Made by a program: the position numbers and the translations under genes. The notes beneath the pieces were generated by a model. That model worked only from the letters and a program-made list of their open reading frames with translations. It was not told where the DNA came from and searched no databases. Positions 1-11,696 of a stretch of 64,000 bases of DNA are shown one piece after another. Each line of letters starts with the position of its first letter. The stretch's first letter is position 1. Origin of the DNA: Diplosphaera chodatii (taxonomy: Eukaryota > Chlorophyta > Trebouxiophyceae > Prasiolales > Stichococcaceae). Where the stretch lies: contig JAALGY010000023.1 of the NCBI GenBank assembly GCA_032358165.1, positions 3,224,001 to 3,288,000 on the forward strand. Reading direction: 5' to 3'.

Positions 1-1146
1 ATTACTGGCTTTACCGTGGATGCATGCAAAGCTGGTATACGTGTGTCATGGCAGAGTGGACCTACATGTAGTGCGACCATTGCTGACCTTGCTGATGTCT
101 GGAGCAGCCCTGTTGACTGGGACAGCTTCCTCTGAAGGTCCCTTCTCCTGCGCCTCCTTCGCAGACCCCCGCGGCTTGTCCTTCTCGGAGGCAGCACGCC
201 TGCATACACTCGCATGCTGAGTTGGACCTCTGAACAGGACCGGACCCAGGAGCAGCACGGACTCGGCACGTTGACTCCATGATAATACACGATCGAGTGG
301 CCAGCGAGCCCAAGGTGCACTTGCAGGTGCATGGCATACGTCTGTCACATTGCAGTGGAGGCGCCAGGTACGGCATGCTGAGCAGTGATATACTGTTGTA
401 TTGGAAAGGAACAACGTTTGTGCACAGCCATTCTGGGGCCGGCCCTCAAGCAAGGAGACCATATTCAATTGCTTACTTGTCAACCCTCTTCTGGTACTGG
501 CGTCCAGCCTGCCGTGCTTTGCGGAGGTACTCCTACGCGGCACAGCAGAGTATTGGCAATATGCAAATGTATGCGCAGGCTCACTATTAGCTGTTCGACG
601 GTGATGATACAAACTGTACACGCCGCACCGCAGCAGCATTTCCCCACCGTTCTGGCGGTTTCGTCCATGCCCCTCCAGAAAATACTGATCAGTATGTCCC
701 TCTGTGCCTTGGTCAACCCGGGGTACACAATCTGGAGTGGTGCATGCTGAAGTTTGCGAAACAGTTCTTTACGTTTCCGCTCTGATCGCGGAAGCCTGTG
801 ATTTTCAGAGACCAGGGAGGGGGGCAGGTCACGCGTGCGGCGGAACTTGTCGACCACTGGTGCTGCTGCAAACAAAAGACCGAAAGCCGCGGCGGGACAT
901 GCAGCTGCACGCGAACAGAGCATGGACTGGTGATTGTTGCAAAGGGGACGGCCGTCAGCAATATGCAGACATGTTGACTTGGCAGTTGACACAAGCGACT
1001 GCGTGTGGTCCTGACATCGTGTGGTAGCATAAAGTGCAGCCATACACACCTTCCAGCGGCTTTGCCTTGCTGGCTGCTGGCACATCATCGTTGTTATCTG
1101 TGCTGCTCCTAGTGAGGTCCACCACATCTTCAGCGGCCGCCGACAT
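1..1146 (-). CDS. PARP-family paralogue D, N-terminal part, cut by window edge
   Basis: The ATG at 1146-1144 opens an exon that begins MSAAAEDVVDLTRSSTDN and ends at a GT donor near 1050. The VVDLT core followed by polar and acidic residues matches the first exons of copies B (IVLDLTGDDD) and C (VVVDLTVDDD), so I read this as the start of a fourth member of the same family running off the left edge. Further minus-strand coding-like stretches lie at about 660-830 (Lys/Arg-rich) and 60-210 (Lys/Glu/Pro-rich), but I could not join them with certainty. The catalytic region is not in the window, so PARP identity rests only on the first exon and on position in the tandem array. The VxDLT core resembles a SUMO-interacting motif. 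Confidence 0.45.
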
Positions 1147-2265
1147 AGGTGGTTGCCAATGGCTGCTCGGATGCCGACATTGCCATCACCCTAACATCGC
1201 AAGAGCAGATAGATTGATCACTTTGCTGCACTAACGTGGTTGATATCTGATTGGTGGTCATGATGCTGTGCACAGCGTCAGTAACAGCACAATCTCCGCC
1301 CTGACCACCTGCATGTGTGCATGTTTCGTCTTCTCGGTTCCAACGACATCAGAATGGTCGAAATACGCATGTCACCAGAACCGGTGCCATGTTGGGGCAA
1401 TGTGGACCGTGCTCACAGCAGTAAGCAACAGACACAGGTAGAGGTAGAAGCTTCATCATAGCTATGCATGCATCCTCCTCACGACGGTCAGCAAGTGCTC
1501 TGAACACAGTTCCAAGAACAGCTGGTGCCTGTGGGCGAGCATGCATCGTGATATATAGCGAGGCAGGCATGTGGCATCCGCGCCGTGCTATGCATGTCAT
1601 CTAGCTAAGGGCTTGCCTGCTGCTGCAGGCAGGGACGAGATCATGGCCTTGCCTGCTGCCTGCATGCTGGACGGTGACAACGTCCGTCACGGCTTCTGCA
1701 GCCTTATTGTCAGCAATGTGTATGTCTCCGTGAGCGCAGCGCAGCTAACAGTGGCGTTGAACCCCTAACATATATTGATGAGGCCTGTGACGACTGGCCG
1801 CGATGTGTATGTATAGACCCTGTTGTGTCGGTATCAGGCAATCAGGGTGGATACGCTCAATTCAAGCCTGCAGATGGAGGTACGAAGCCAGGCATCTTGA
1901 GAACAAGTGAGATGCCGTGGGACAAGACGATATTTGGAGATCTGGGACTTCACTCTGCTAAACCTGATGGCAGGCACTGATTGCATCTGACCCATCAAGC
2001 CGGCCATTTATATATGAATGATCGTCCCGAGTCTGGTGGTATGAGGTCTGACTACACGGCAGGTCCGGCGCTGCAGCTCATATGGATTGGCTAATGTGCC
2101 AGGGTGATGCATGGCAGAAAATAAAGAGGTAGTGGCGCTCGTCACGCACAGAGTTTGTGCTCTGCTTCAGATAGATAGTGCCATTGCACTGAGTGTGTCA
2201 ACAGCAGGACACAGATGATTGTTCCAGTTTTGATTGTTGACTCGCCGACTAGTAAATGATGGTGC
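1147..2265. other. Intergenic region between paralogues D and A
   Basis: About 1.1 kb with no exon I can support on either strand. It should hold the promoter of copy D (reading left) and the 3' UTR of copy A (also reading left). Short open frames here have no recognisable motif and no exon-like splice borders. Confidence 0.4.
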
Positions 2266-5200
2266 TCAATTCAACGGCTGTGGTGCCAACCACACTACAT
2301 ACTCGGGATATGCCTGCGCATTGTCATACACCTGCATGCATGTGTCAATGATGTCATTGCCGAGAAAAGACACACTGGCAGCGACGCAGGGCGACTGACT
2401 GTTGCAAAACAGACGCTGAATGTGTAGCAGGCGCACCGCGAACACAGTGCTGTGATGCCCACTTGTGCTGTCTGCACCGCTGGGTGGTCTGCGCATGTCG
2501 GTGGTGCCCTGCAGAACACGATGGCCAGCGGCATCAGATGCAGTGCGATGCACCACAGCCAGTGTGAGCTCGCAAGTCTTGAGAATCCCAACATCTGGTG
2601 ACACATAGCGTGAGCCGTTCATGACAGACACTGGCGGCAGACCCACCGGCACTGTTCGCCCTAGGGTCACGCGGCAGAGCAGCATCATCGTTGCATTATT
2701 GCACGGCGCACGCAGCTTGCCTGCAAAGTACACCCACGCCAACGTCAAGGTTCTGTGGCTGTGTCCAGTGCTTGCAGCTGCCAGTATACCTGCTGGCGAG
2801 AAGCAGCAGGAGCACAGAGAAATGGCACTGTTGCAATCAAGCAAAATCAAAGGATGCACTGGACGGCTGCGGCTTTGTCTGTGCGCTCTTTCTGGCAGCC
2901 TCCCTTGCTGCTGCCGCTGCTACTGCTTCCTGCTGCTCCTTCAGTGCCGCCTCTGCAATTGCCTGCTTGTTCGCTTGTCGAGCCTGCACGCACAGTTGGA
3001 AATCCAGCTTCAACTCCAGGGTGGCAAAATGGGCTCTTCCCTTCCGCCCAAGCTGCTCTGTGCCTGGTGGGTGCGCAAATAGAGCAGGCAGCCTCTGTAT
3101 GCACACCGGCGGGTGCGCACCTGCTTGTACAGCTCGAGCTGCACGTCAGCCGCGGCTTGGCACCTATCCTGCTGCTGCTGAAGCTCCTTAAGTCGTCGGC
3201 GCTGCCAGTGGAGGAGTGTCTCTGATTGCCCTTGATGCCAGCCCTGAGTCAAACAAACTTGAACGCTGTTGAGCTCTAGGGAAGGAAGTGCAGATTTGGC
3301 AGCAAAGGACAGCAAGTACGTGTTGAGAAGCGGGGTCGGCCTGAACTGGTAACAGGCACCTGTCGTGGCGATCGACATGACATCCTGTGAGTGGCAGTGT
3401 CGGCCGCCAACTGCTCCGCAGCGTGCCTGTGTTTATACATGGCACGCATAAGCGCTGCGTCTGCTTTTGCCAGTGCCGCTTCTGCCTGCATTTCGTGGGA
3501 GTAGCAGTGAGTCTGCAGTCCAGTCTGAGGCATGGTCTGACAGGAACACTGAGCCTCTGCTGGGCATGCGCTTGCAAGGACAGTCCATTTCTGCGCCATC
3601 ATCTGGCATGCCTCAACAGGCCTGGCTGTATGTGTCGTTGCAACCGACACTTGATAGAGTGTGCCATCGTCAGCTAGGTGCATGTGCATCGTCTGAAGGA
3701 CGGGACTGACCTCCGCCTTCCTAGCTTGCATCTGCCGCGAGGGGCCTGGCTGCGCTTCACGCAGCAGACCACTCACTGGTATGACTGCACTCTCTGAAAC
3801 CTACACAGACATGGTTCGGTGTGCCTGGAAGCCACCTTACTTGTTTGCCATACCCCCAGATCACTATTTGCTATGGCAAGCCAAAGTGTTTTTGCATGCA
3901 TGTGTCTTCTTGGCAGCCGCACCTTCTTGGTGAACTGCATGGAGTAGGACATGTTCACCGCGAAATATGCACCCATGCCTAAGGTGCCAGCCCTCGACAC
4001 CCTGATGTCAAAGCCTGCAGCACCACTAAAATGGCATTGCCACAGACCGACTGTATACACAACTGCTTGCCCACCTGACTGCAACCCTGCTGGCAGTGAG
4101 TTGGAAATTGACATAGAGAGCACCTTCTCTGGTGATCAGGGACAGCACACCTGCAGGACGACACAATCTTGCTTAGAAACACATATGAGGAGAAGTTCAA
4201 CATGTGGGCCCTGTATCAGCCCATGGCAAGGCTCCTGGGTGTTGCGATACAGCTGTCTCCTTCGGAACCTGCAGCTGAACGTGTGCATAATGTCTCGGGT
4301 TGCCCACCCGGGTTGGCTGCATGCCAAAGGAGGTTCTGGTTACAGTATGTTCCGCCTGCTGCCTCAATGACCTCCTTGCGGCGAATGCAGAACTTGGTCC
4401 ACAGCCGCGGGTTCTGCACCCTGTCGATCTGCAGCACTTGCTCTCTTTTCACCTGCTCCAAGCACTAGAGCAGCAGACCCATCAGCCAATGTATGCCCCT
4501 TGCGCATGGCAGAATGGGTACACGTGCAGCCCCCTACTGGCTTCAGAGTATGCTGGTACAGCAGCAGGACCTGTTGTGTACCTGACCACAGAGCTGTACT
4601 GCCCTCAAAATGTTGAGCACCTCCTCCGGCAGCACCCCGTTCCGCGCCTCAGCTGCACCGCATGAACAGGTGGAGTGGTTCCATTGCAAGTTGGAAGAGA
4701 CAGCATGTTGGGTTGACGCACAGTCTGTAGCACATGGTCTCGACTCTGCAGGAGGTACATAGGGCAAGTCTGTCTCTGGTGGCTAACAGGTGCCTCGATC
4801 AGCACATGCGGTGAAGTTTCCACTACAGTGCGCACCGCCTGCCAGCTGTGGATAGATGCGCAGGTACTCGGCGGCGGCCCCGGTGTCCGATGCTTGCGCC
4901 CAGTGCCTCGGCCGTGACGCCAGCACAGCCTTGGCCTGGGCCTTGGCTGCGGCGGCTGTCTTCTCCAATACCTGTTGTGACATGTGCACATGTGGCTGTA
5001 TGGTACTATATCATGGGTTTATACACTGCATGGCACCTGTCTGCTGCAGAGCCTGTTCAAAGACCTGCTGGGTGGAGACAAGAAGCACCTGCAGCTTCTG
5101 CTTCGTTCGTCGCAGCTCTGCATTTGCACGCTCCAGGAGCTGCATTGCCGCTACAGCGCTGCTGTCAGCCAGAATTGCTACCCTGCTACCGTCCTGCTGC

Positions 5201-6090
5201 ACATCCATTTAGACAGGTGGGATGCATTTGACCGAACGTTCCCCACATCATATGGCGGCCGCATGCAGCAACAGCATAGATGTCATGGCAGGACTGCTAG
5301 GGAAAGGGTTGTTACTGGTGTAATGAAACTCTATACCTTGACAGCCGTCGCCTCGCCAACAGCTCTTGCCACAAATCGCTCACGGCTATCAGTGCTCATC
5401 TTGCCAGTTGCCGTTGTAATCCTGCCTGGCAAGTCCCTGGACTTTGTAGGCGGGAACAGGTCACCAAAGAAGGCAAGCAGCCACAGCCGATGGCTCCTGC
5501 TAGGTACCAGCGCCAATCTGGGGGAAGTTGAAAGACTCACAGTTTCCGGCGCTTGGACGCACGGCTCTTGGTGTCAGCAGGATTGGGAGCTGTGCCGGCA
5601 GCTGTTGATGATCGCTTTGCCGTCCTCATGGCCGCCTTGGTGGCGGCCGAGGGTTTTGCCCTGCTGACTGCCAGGGCAGCCTCCCTGGGCGTGCTGCACC
5701 GCCTGTCTCGTGGCTGCTCTGGCGGCATTGCGGGCAACGCCACCGACTGGTGTCCAGCAGAAGCCTGCCGGTGCACAAGGCTGGCGATGGGGTTTAAAGC
5801 CTGATGTGGAGAGCTCCTCCATGTGCTATGCATGTGTGATGAGGTTTCGCAGGGATCAAGGCATGTCTTGAAGGCAACGACAATGTCATCGCGATGCACC
5901 GTGCCTGGTTTGACAGCTGCTTGCATGAGTACGCCGATAGCAGGTGTGCTGGCGGCCTGGTGAGTCGACAACACGGTGATCAAACATGCATGTGGCGCCC
6001 GGGTCATGTTGTCCAACCTGTTACCTGTTGGCTGGGGCGGGCGAAAGCCCTCAAATCAGGCTGCTCCGACTCCTCGGAGCTTTCATGACC
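2266..6090 (-). CDS. PARP-type ADP-ribosyltransferase, paralogue A (split catalytic domain)
   Basis: Minus-strand exons, in order. Near 5540-5770 a basic region ends in SKRRKL, probably a nuclear localisation signal. Helical, coiled-coil-like exons follow at 5010-5210. The start of a PARP10/14-like catalytic domain, with an RPRHW motif, lies near 4930. VLQIDRVQNPRLWTKF lies near 4430 and LLWHAANPG near 4320, where H is the NAD-binding His of the usual H-G-S/T. LSLITREG (4145) joins GFDIRVSRAGTLGMGAYFA (about 3965-4018), carrying the triad Tyr. Alanine/glutamine-rich coiled-coil exons (about 3700-2860) come next. The domain then resumes with LLCRVTLGRTVPV (about 2670) and DMRRPP, and ends in VYDNAQAYPEYVVWL just before the stop at 2266. 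The His is followed by Ala-Ala rather than Gly-Ser, so this copy is diverged and may be weak or inactive. The 5' end is uncertain: an acidic exon with SSEESEQPD near 6070 may belong to it, and no VxDLT exon was found. Confidence 0.72.
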
Positions 6091-6691
6091 AGACTGCAGC
6101 CGTGTTGCCTGAAGTGTGTGTAGGTGAGGCAGGAGCGTGTGCTAGTGCCGTTCAAGTGCACCGTAACCTGAAGTCACTCTGCCGACGTTCCACACACAGT
6201 GTTGTCCGCTGGAGAAGACTTCACCGCTGATAGATGCAACTGAACAATGCAGTGCTGAGCACGCGGCGAAGGAGGTCACATGGCCAGCATGCACAGCATG
6301 GGTCCAAACAATGGAGATCTGGTTTCAGGGGGACCTTGTTTCACTCCAGGGCGCCCTCTGACATTTGTCAGTCTGAACAATCGCCGACGACGGCAGAACG
6401 CTGCCTGCCAACTCATCAGAGTCGGCCATACTGCTCGAAATTTTAGAGCATGTCACAAACAGGCCACGTTTCCGGAAAAGGCATCCTCAACGAACACCAG
6501 AGCAGAGCGTGTGCAAGAGCAGTGATGAGTGCGTGACGGTCGTTCAAAGTGCAAACCCAACTCCGATGTACGTACACAGCAGTCTCTTGGAACAAGAAGC
6601 AGCTTGCTATCCTGACTTGAGCGTTGAGCCATCGCACTACATACGTACATACGTAGTGGCTCCAGCTCACCCCACCATGAGAGCAGCTGTG
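6091..6691. other. Intergenic region between paralogues A and B
   Basis: About 600 bases that should contain the 5' UTR and promoter of copy A and the 3' UTR of copy B, both on the minus strand. No further gene, RNA or repeat is evident. Confidence 0.35.
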
Positions 6692-9600
6692 CTACGTCGT
6701 CAGCCATAGAACGTACTCTGGATAGGCCTGAGCATTGTCGTACACCTGCAACGAGGCTCACACTGAAATCAATTTTTCCATCTCAACTCCCCTGCCAGCA
6801 TCACGCTGCAGGTACATCGATGTCTCAGCACAACCGCTTCACTTCAGCGCTTAACGTGTGTTTGATTCGATACATGACAAGTGAGCTCACCGCATAGTTA
6901 TGACCGCTTGTGGTGCTGTCGGCATTCTGCGGCGGCCGCCGCATGCAGGGGCCGCCCTGCAGGCAGCTAGCAACCCATGACAACACCGCGCCTTTACGTG
7001 ATGATATCGATGTGCAGCCACAAACAAGAATAGATTCCAGTGCTTCAAGTGCTATGCTGCACCCTTGAACAGCCTGTTCTCGAGAGCTCCACCTCGCAAA
7101 CAGGCCAGCATTCAACATCAAACGATGGAAAAAACATCAAGAAACTCTGCATTTCTCACCGGCACACTGCGGCCCAGCGTGACGCGGCACAGGGCGACCA
7201 TGATGGCGCCAGCACATGGTGATGCCAGCGTGCCTGCAGCATTGCATGTTGGCCTCATCAGGCCCTTCAGCTGCACGAACAGCCATGCCGCAAAGCGAAG
7301 ACAACTGCCGCCAGGCTGCTGCTGCTGCTGTCCTCGTGCACACACTGTCCGTTCAGGCTGTTTGACTTGACCTGGTGCTCTGGATGTTTTCGTCACAAAT
7401 GCATTCAGCTTAATACATCCGCTGCATCAGCTCCTCAAATGGATGCGAAGCTCACCAGAGTGCCGGCCGACATGGCTGGCCCCCTGCTCGATGTGCTCAG
7501 TCAGTGGCGCTGGGCAGTCGGGTGGACTGGCAGCCGCCTGGTGTGACGCACGCAGCGCCTCCTTCCCCTGCTGGCGCAGTCTCGTCAACTGGGACTGCAC
7601 AGCTGCCACCTCACCCGCTGCCTGCAATCAGTGTGATGGTTTGATCCATGTGGCAGAGTCAAGCTGCCAGATATTGCTTGCGCGTGCCTACTTCAGATGT
7701 GCTAGACACCAACACATACAATGTCAACTTCACTTGGATATGGCTACCATCAGCCGCTTGCAGATGTGTGTGCTTCGTGGTAAGCCTGTTCGGCCACTGT
7801 GTGCGCACTGCAACCAGTGATGACCGCCGCCTGCATTCACCTGCTTGACGGCTGCTTCACATGTGGTGACCAAGGCGCAGCTGGCTTGCAGCTTCAGCTG
7901 GCGCTGTCGCAGTGATGTGTGCTGGATTGCCAGCTGCCGCTGTGAAATGTCCTCATCCCACCCATGCTGCAGGCACAGAGTAGCGGTGAACATCAGCTTT
8001 GACAACTGCGATACAATTGTACAAAAGTCCTGCACTCTTTACACTGCAGGAAGCAGGATCATAATATCTTCGTAAAGTCTGTGCCTGCATTGGTCCAATC
8101 TGGCGAAGTACCTATGGACTTCCTTTTTTGCGCTGGTCGTGGCCACAAAGCAGGCTGATTTGCATGATGCTGACATGCAAAGACCTGTGTGTGGATTGCA
8201 GGTAGGGAGACAGCGAGGTCACAGGTCTCACCAGCGCAGTGGCAGGTTCCGATGCGAGGTCCTGATGAAGCGCAACTGCATCGTTGTATTGCGCTGCTGC
8301 AGTGTTGTAGCTGCACTTCGCAGTATCGAAATCCTGCTTCGCCTGCTGCGCCGCCTGCTGCGCGGTGACCTGTGCGGCTTGTGCCTGCGTTGGAAGAAGC
8401 CAATGCATGGCCTCAGGTGGCAAGCTGTAGGTGCTCAAAACTGCGGCCTCAGTCAGCTGCGACGAGATGGGCTCACCTGCTGCAGCTTCTGTTGAGCGTT
8501 CCCCACAGCTAGAACGCTGGCCTGAAGCCGCACCGCAGCAAGATGGGTGTGTGTTGACTGTACCCCTCTCTGCATGGCCTGCAAGTGTCAAGTGGGCAGC
8601 CGGGTTGGCCACAAACACTTGGTAGGTATTTCAGCAACTACAACGAAGTTGGGTGATACTGTCACATGCTCTGAAATCGCCCAGTAAGCAAAGCACATCA
8701 GCGCATGGCGAAGGACACCCAGCATCAGGAAGACTTTGGAAAGTGTTCTCTCTGCAGCGAAGGGTACAGCACACGCCCAACACTTTTGACATGTCGTCAG
8801 CAGAAGCTCACCTGCTTGACATATTCGAGTGAGTAGGATATATGTTCCGCAAAGTAGCAGCCGGCACCCAGAGCACCTCCCATGTTGGACAGACGGGTGT
8901 CAAAACCTGCAGAAAGTCATCATGCACGCAGCAGGCTGGGTCAAGGGGCAACAGGCTGAGCAGATGTTGCAGGTGAAGCCCCAGCAAGGTACATAGCATG
9001 TGCATGCACACAAGCTGACCTTCCCGTGTGATGAGCGCGAGCGTCGCTGCACAGCAACAGCAGCAACACAGAGCTCATGCCACTGTCGCTAGCTGCTGTT
9101 TGTTGTGATCAACGAGCAAGCCGGAGCCAAGCCCAAGCAAGCGGTACCAAAGCCATGTACGTCAATGCCCAATGCCCCCTTGCCTACCTGGCGCAGAGCC
9201 GTGGAACAGAAGGCTTTCACTGCCTTTTGCCATGCCAGCTACATCCACCACCTGCATGCTATGCATTAGGCTCAGCCGATTGCCAGCTGCCGCCATACTT
9301 CGCAGTGCTCACGCTGTGCTGGAATAGTGACAAGCCATCGAGTTCTAATGTAAGTAGGCACCTCACTGCGGCGGATGATGTACTTGGTCCACAGCCTCAG
9401 GTTCTGTACCCTGTCGATCTGCAGCACTCGCGATCTCGCTACCTGCATGCATGCGTCTACTCTCAACCCACAACAATGCCAATAATTGACTGTGAATTGG
9501 ACCAGTACTGCTATCGATGGACTTGTGCGATTGGAAGTCCTGGACCAGTCCCAATACTGCTGCTTGCAGAGTTGTGCCAGGTGAGAGGATGTCAACCCAT

Positions 9601-10527
9601 TACAGGTCCAGAGGTGTTTGGCCACCAATGCCACGTGCTGCTGTCCGGAATGAAAGCAGACAGCTGTCACCCGCCAGCAGTGCAGGTGCAGCATAGAGGG
9701 CACACCACCATCCAGCTCACCGTCTTGCACCGCTCAACAGCCTTCAGGATGGCGTCCACCTCGTCGCCATAGCGCCCCTGGCTGCCCAGGTTCAGTGTCA
9801 CATACTCTGCCACTGCCGCACCTCTGACGGAAGCCCAATGCTCTGGGCGACGCGCCAGCGGCGCTTCAGTTGTTGTAGTCGCCTTCACTTTCTCCTCCAT
9901 CACCTTGTGACAGGGTCACATCGTTTGTGTCAGGAGAGCAGGACCACTGCTGGCTGCACATCACCTGGAGTATCAGAACTTGCCATGCGCGTCTAGCATG
10001 GCAGCCAAGTACGCAAAGTACTGCATGCTATCATCAACTCGTACTTGGTTTGTCAAAAGGCATGCAGCCTCCAAACTTGAGCTTGAGACAGTACGTGCCT
10101 GCAGCTGCGCTTGCAGCTGCGCCAGCTGTCCGCGGGCTGCCTCCAATTCGGTCTGTGTTGCTCTGCGGCGAAATCTGGAACCTGGACTGCCTTTGGCGCC
10201 CGCCCTGCTGGCATTCACGCTCTCCAGGCGTGCATGCAAAGCAGGTACATGCTGCTGCGGTGCCTGCTTCTCACTCGACTGAGCTGCGCCACCAGCCTTT
10301 CGCAGCCGCTTGAGTGGTTGACGTCCTGTTGTAGGTGAAGAAAGCGCAGGTTGAACAGTGTGGGTGCGGTGGTGGCCATTGGTCGTGTCTTTTCGGCAGA
10401 CCACGAGGAGTGCAGCTTGCTGTAGTCACCTACCTGGTGGAAGCAAGACTGTCTCTGAAGCGTCCGCAACATCGATGTCGTTGTCGTCATCACCGGTCAG
10501 ATCAAGCACGATGTATGTCGCTGCCAT
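6692..10527 (-). CDS. PARP-type ADP-ribosyltransferase, paralogue B (most complete copy)
   Basis: The ATG at 10527 opens MAATYIVLDLTGDDDND, a SUMO-interacting-motif-like core with an acidic tail. A Gln/Ala-rich coiled coil follows near 10110-10330. The catalytic domain starts with RRPEHW (about 9850) and VTLNLG..DEVDAILKAVE, then RVLQIDRVQNLRLWTKY in an exon at 9442-9362. LLFHGSAP follows (exon 9251-9188), then a very small exon TLALITREG (about 9025-9050) and GFDTRLSNMGGALGAGCYFA (about 8815-8905). At this point, where PARPs normally need only a few residues, there are at least three coiled-coil exons (about 8470-7440; VTAQQAAQQAKQ and similar). The domain then resumes with MVALCRVTLGRSVP (about 7170-7240), MRRPPQNADSTTSGHN (about 6900-6980) and VYDNAQAYPEYVLWLTT before the TAG at 6692. 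His, Tyr and the YPEY strand are present. The position expected for the catalytic Glu reads Asn in my hand alignment, which suggests mono- rather than poly-ADP-ribosylation. Confidence 0.78.
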
Positions 10528-11007
10528 GCGAGCACACTGCGCCGGCTGTCCCACTCAGCGTCTCACGATCTGCATGCATTGCAAGCATCACTTTGAGATC
10601 AGGGAGCCCGATTCAGCACTTTTACTTCAGTGTGTGTCGTATGTAAATGGCCCAAACAGTGCAGAGGACGACGGCATGTTGCAATGCTGTCAGGTAGGCA
10701 CGCTGACTTCACGCAGATTTCAATGTTCAATGCGAAGGTGATGCCCAGCGTGGATCGACCCATGAGCCACATGCAAAACGCAATGCTACTTGATGCCAGA
10801 CATGAGTGAAGGTGTCGCACAACAGATCTCAATTGCTTGCACCAAAAGGATCGGCTCATCAGCAATGTATCCCTGTAAACTGATCGCAGCAGCGGACGTC
10901 GTGCATGCATGCATGTGGACTGGACCTAGATGATAGGTACAGAAAGTCACTTGCCTTCGCCTTGCACGACAATGAACGTGCATCGGCTCAGCTGCATCCG
11001 GCAGACG

Positions 11008-11260
11008 ATGGCTCCAAGACACGGGCCCTCACGTGCGTGCGTGATGAGGCACGGCAGCAACGCTGTAATGGTGCATGCACGTGAATGAAGATTGTATGCT
11101 ATCACTCAGGTCTTGAGACAACGGCGATCAGCACCCAACTGTGGCTGCATGCTTGCCGTTGAGAGCCGTGCCATGCTGCTGATTGCTCGCAACGGTGATG
11201 CTGTTGCTTGTGATCATCACAGTGCCATCGACTATTGCAATACAGAGGATGAGAGTGAGG
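11008..11260. repeat. Upstream segment shared with paralogue C (copy 1)
   Basis: About 500 bases upstream of the paralogue B start, this stretch matches 22057-22290, which lies about 500 bases upstream of paralogue C, in the same order. Shared blocks include ACGGGCCCTCACGTG versus ACGGCCCCTCACGTG, GATCAGCACCCAACTG versus GATCAGTACCCAACGG, and CTGTTGCTTGTGATCA versus CTGTTGCCTGCGATCA. This indicates that duplication included promoter sequence. The CACGTG in both copies is a G-box-like element. Confidence 0.6.
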
Positions 11261-11696
11261 AATGATACATGAGAATGAAAACATGATGACATATCGAGCT
11301 TGACGTCGATCGAGCAGCATCATCCAGCATGTTGCTTGGTTCAAGGGTCCGCATATGTACATACGATCCTATATATACACCGTACAACGGCAAGGGTGTG
11401 CCGCCAGAACTACAGGCGGCGTCGCCGGTGTCCTACGCCGCAGCCTCGTTCATGCTTTGCATCGTGTCTTTCGGCTGCGTGCTGATCGCTGAAACCTGAC
11501 ATTGCTGCCTAGCAGATCAGACAGCAGCACCGCTGACCTGCACATGGACACGGTGTGTGAGCACAAACAACGAATGACCCGCTGCGGTGCATTTCGCACA
11601 TAGTACGCAGAAGCAGCAGCACTGGGTTCGCTTGCAGCGTTTGCTGTTCGTTGGCTGAGCTCGCAGCGACGAAGTCTGGCCTGATCACCTCATATC

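Noticed and set aside
480..1127. Minus-strand 215-codon frame with Lys/Arg-rich stretch, considered as a transposase fragment
   Set aside because: No transposase motif or terminal repeats. It overlaps the first exon and introns of PARP paralogue D, where a basic region is plausible.
9560..9730. Possible ankyrin-like domain (SGQQHVALVAKH) in the paralogue B intron
   Set aside because: The reading is frame-shifted relative to flanking phase-0 exons and only about 240-300 bases separate good donor and acceptor sites. It is better read as the intron that FHA exons occupy in copy C.
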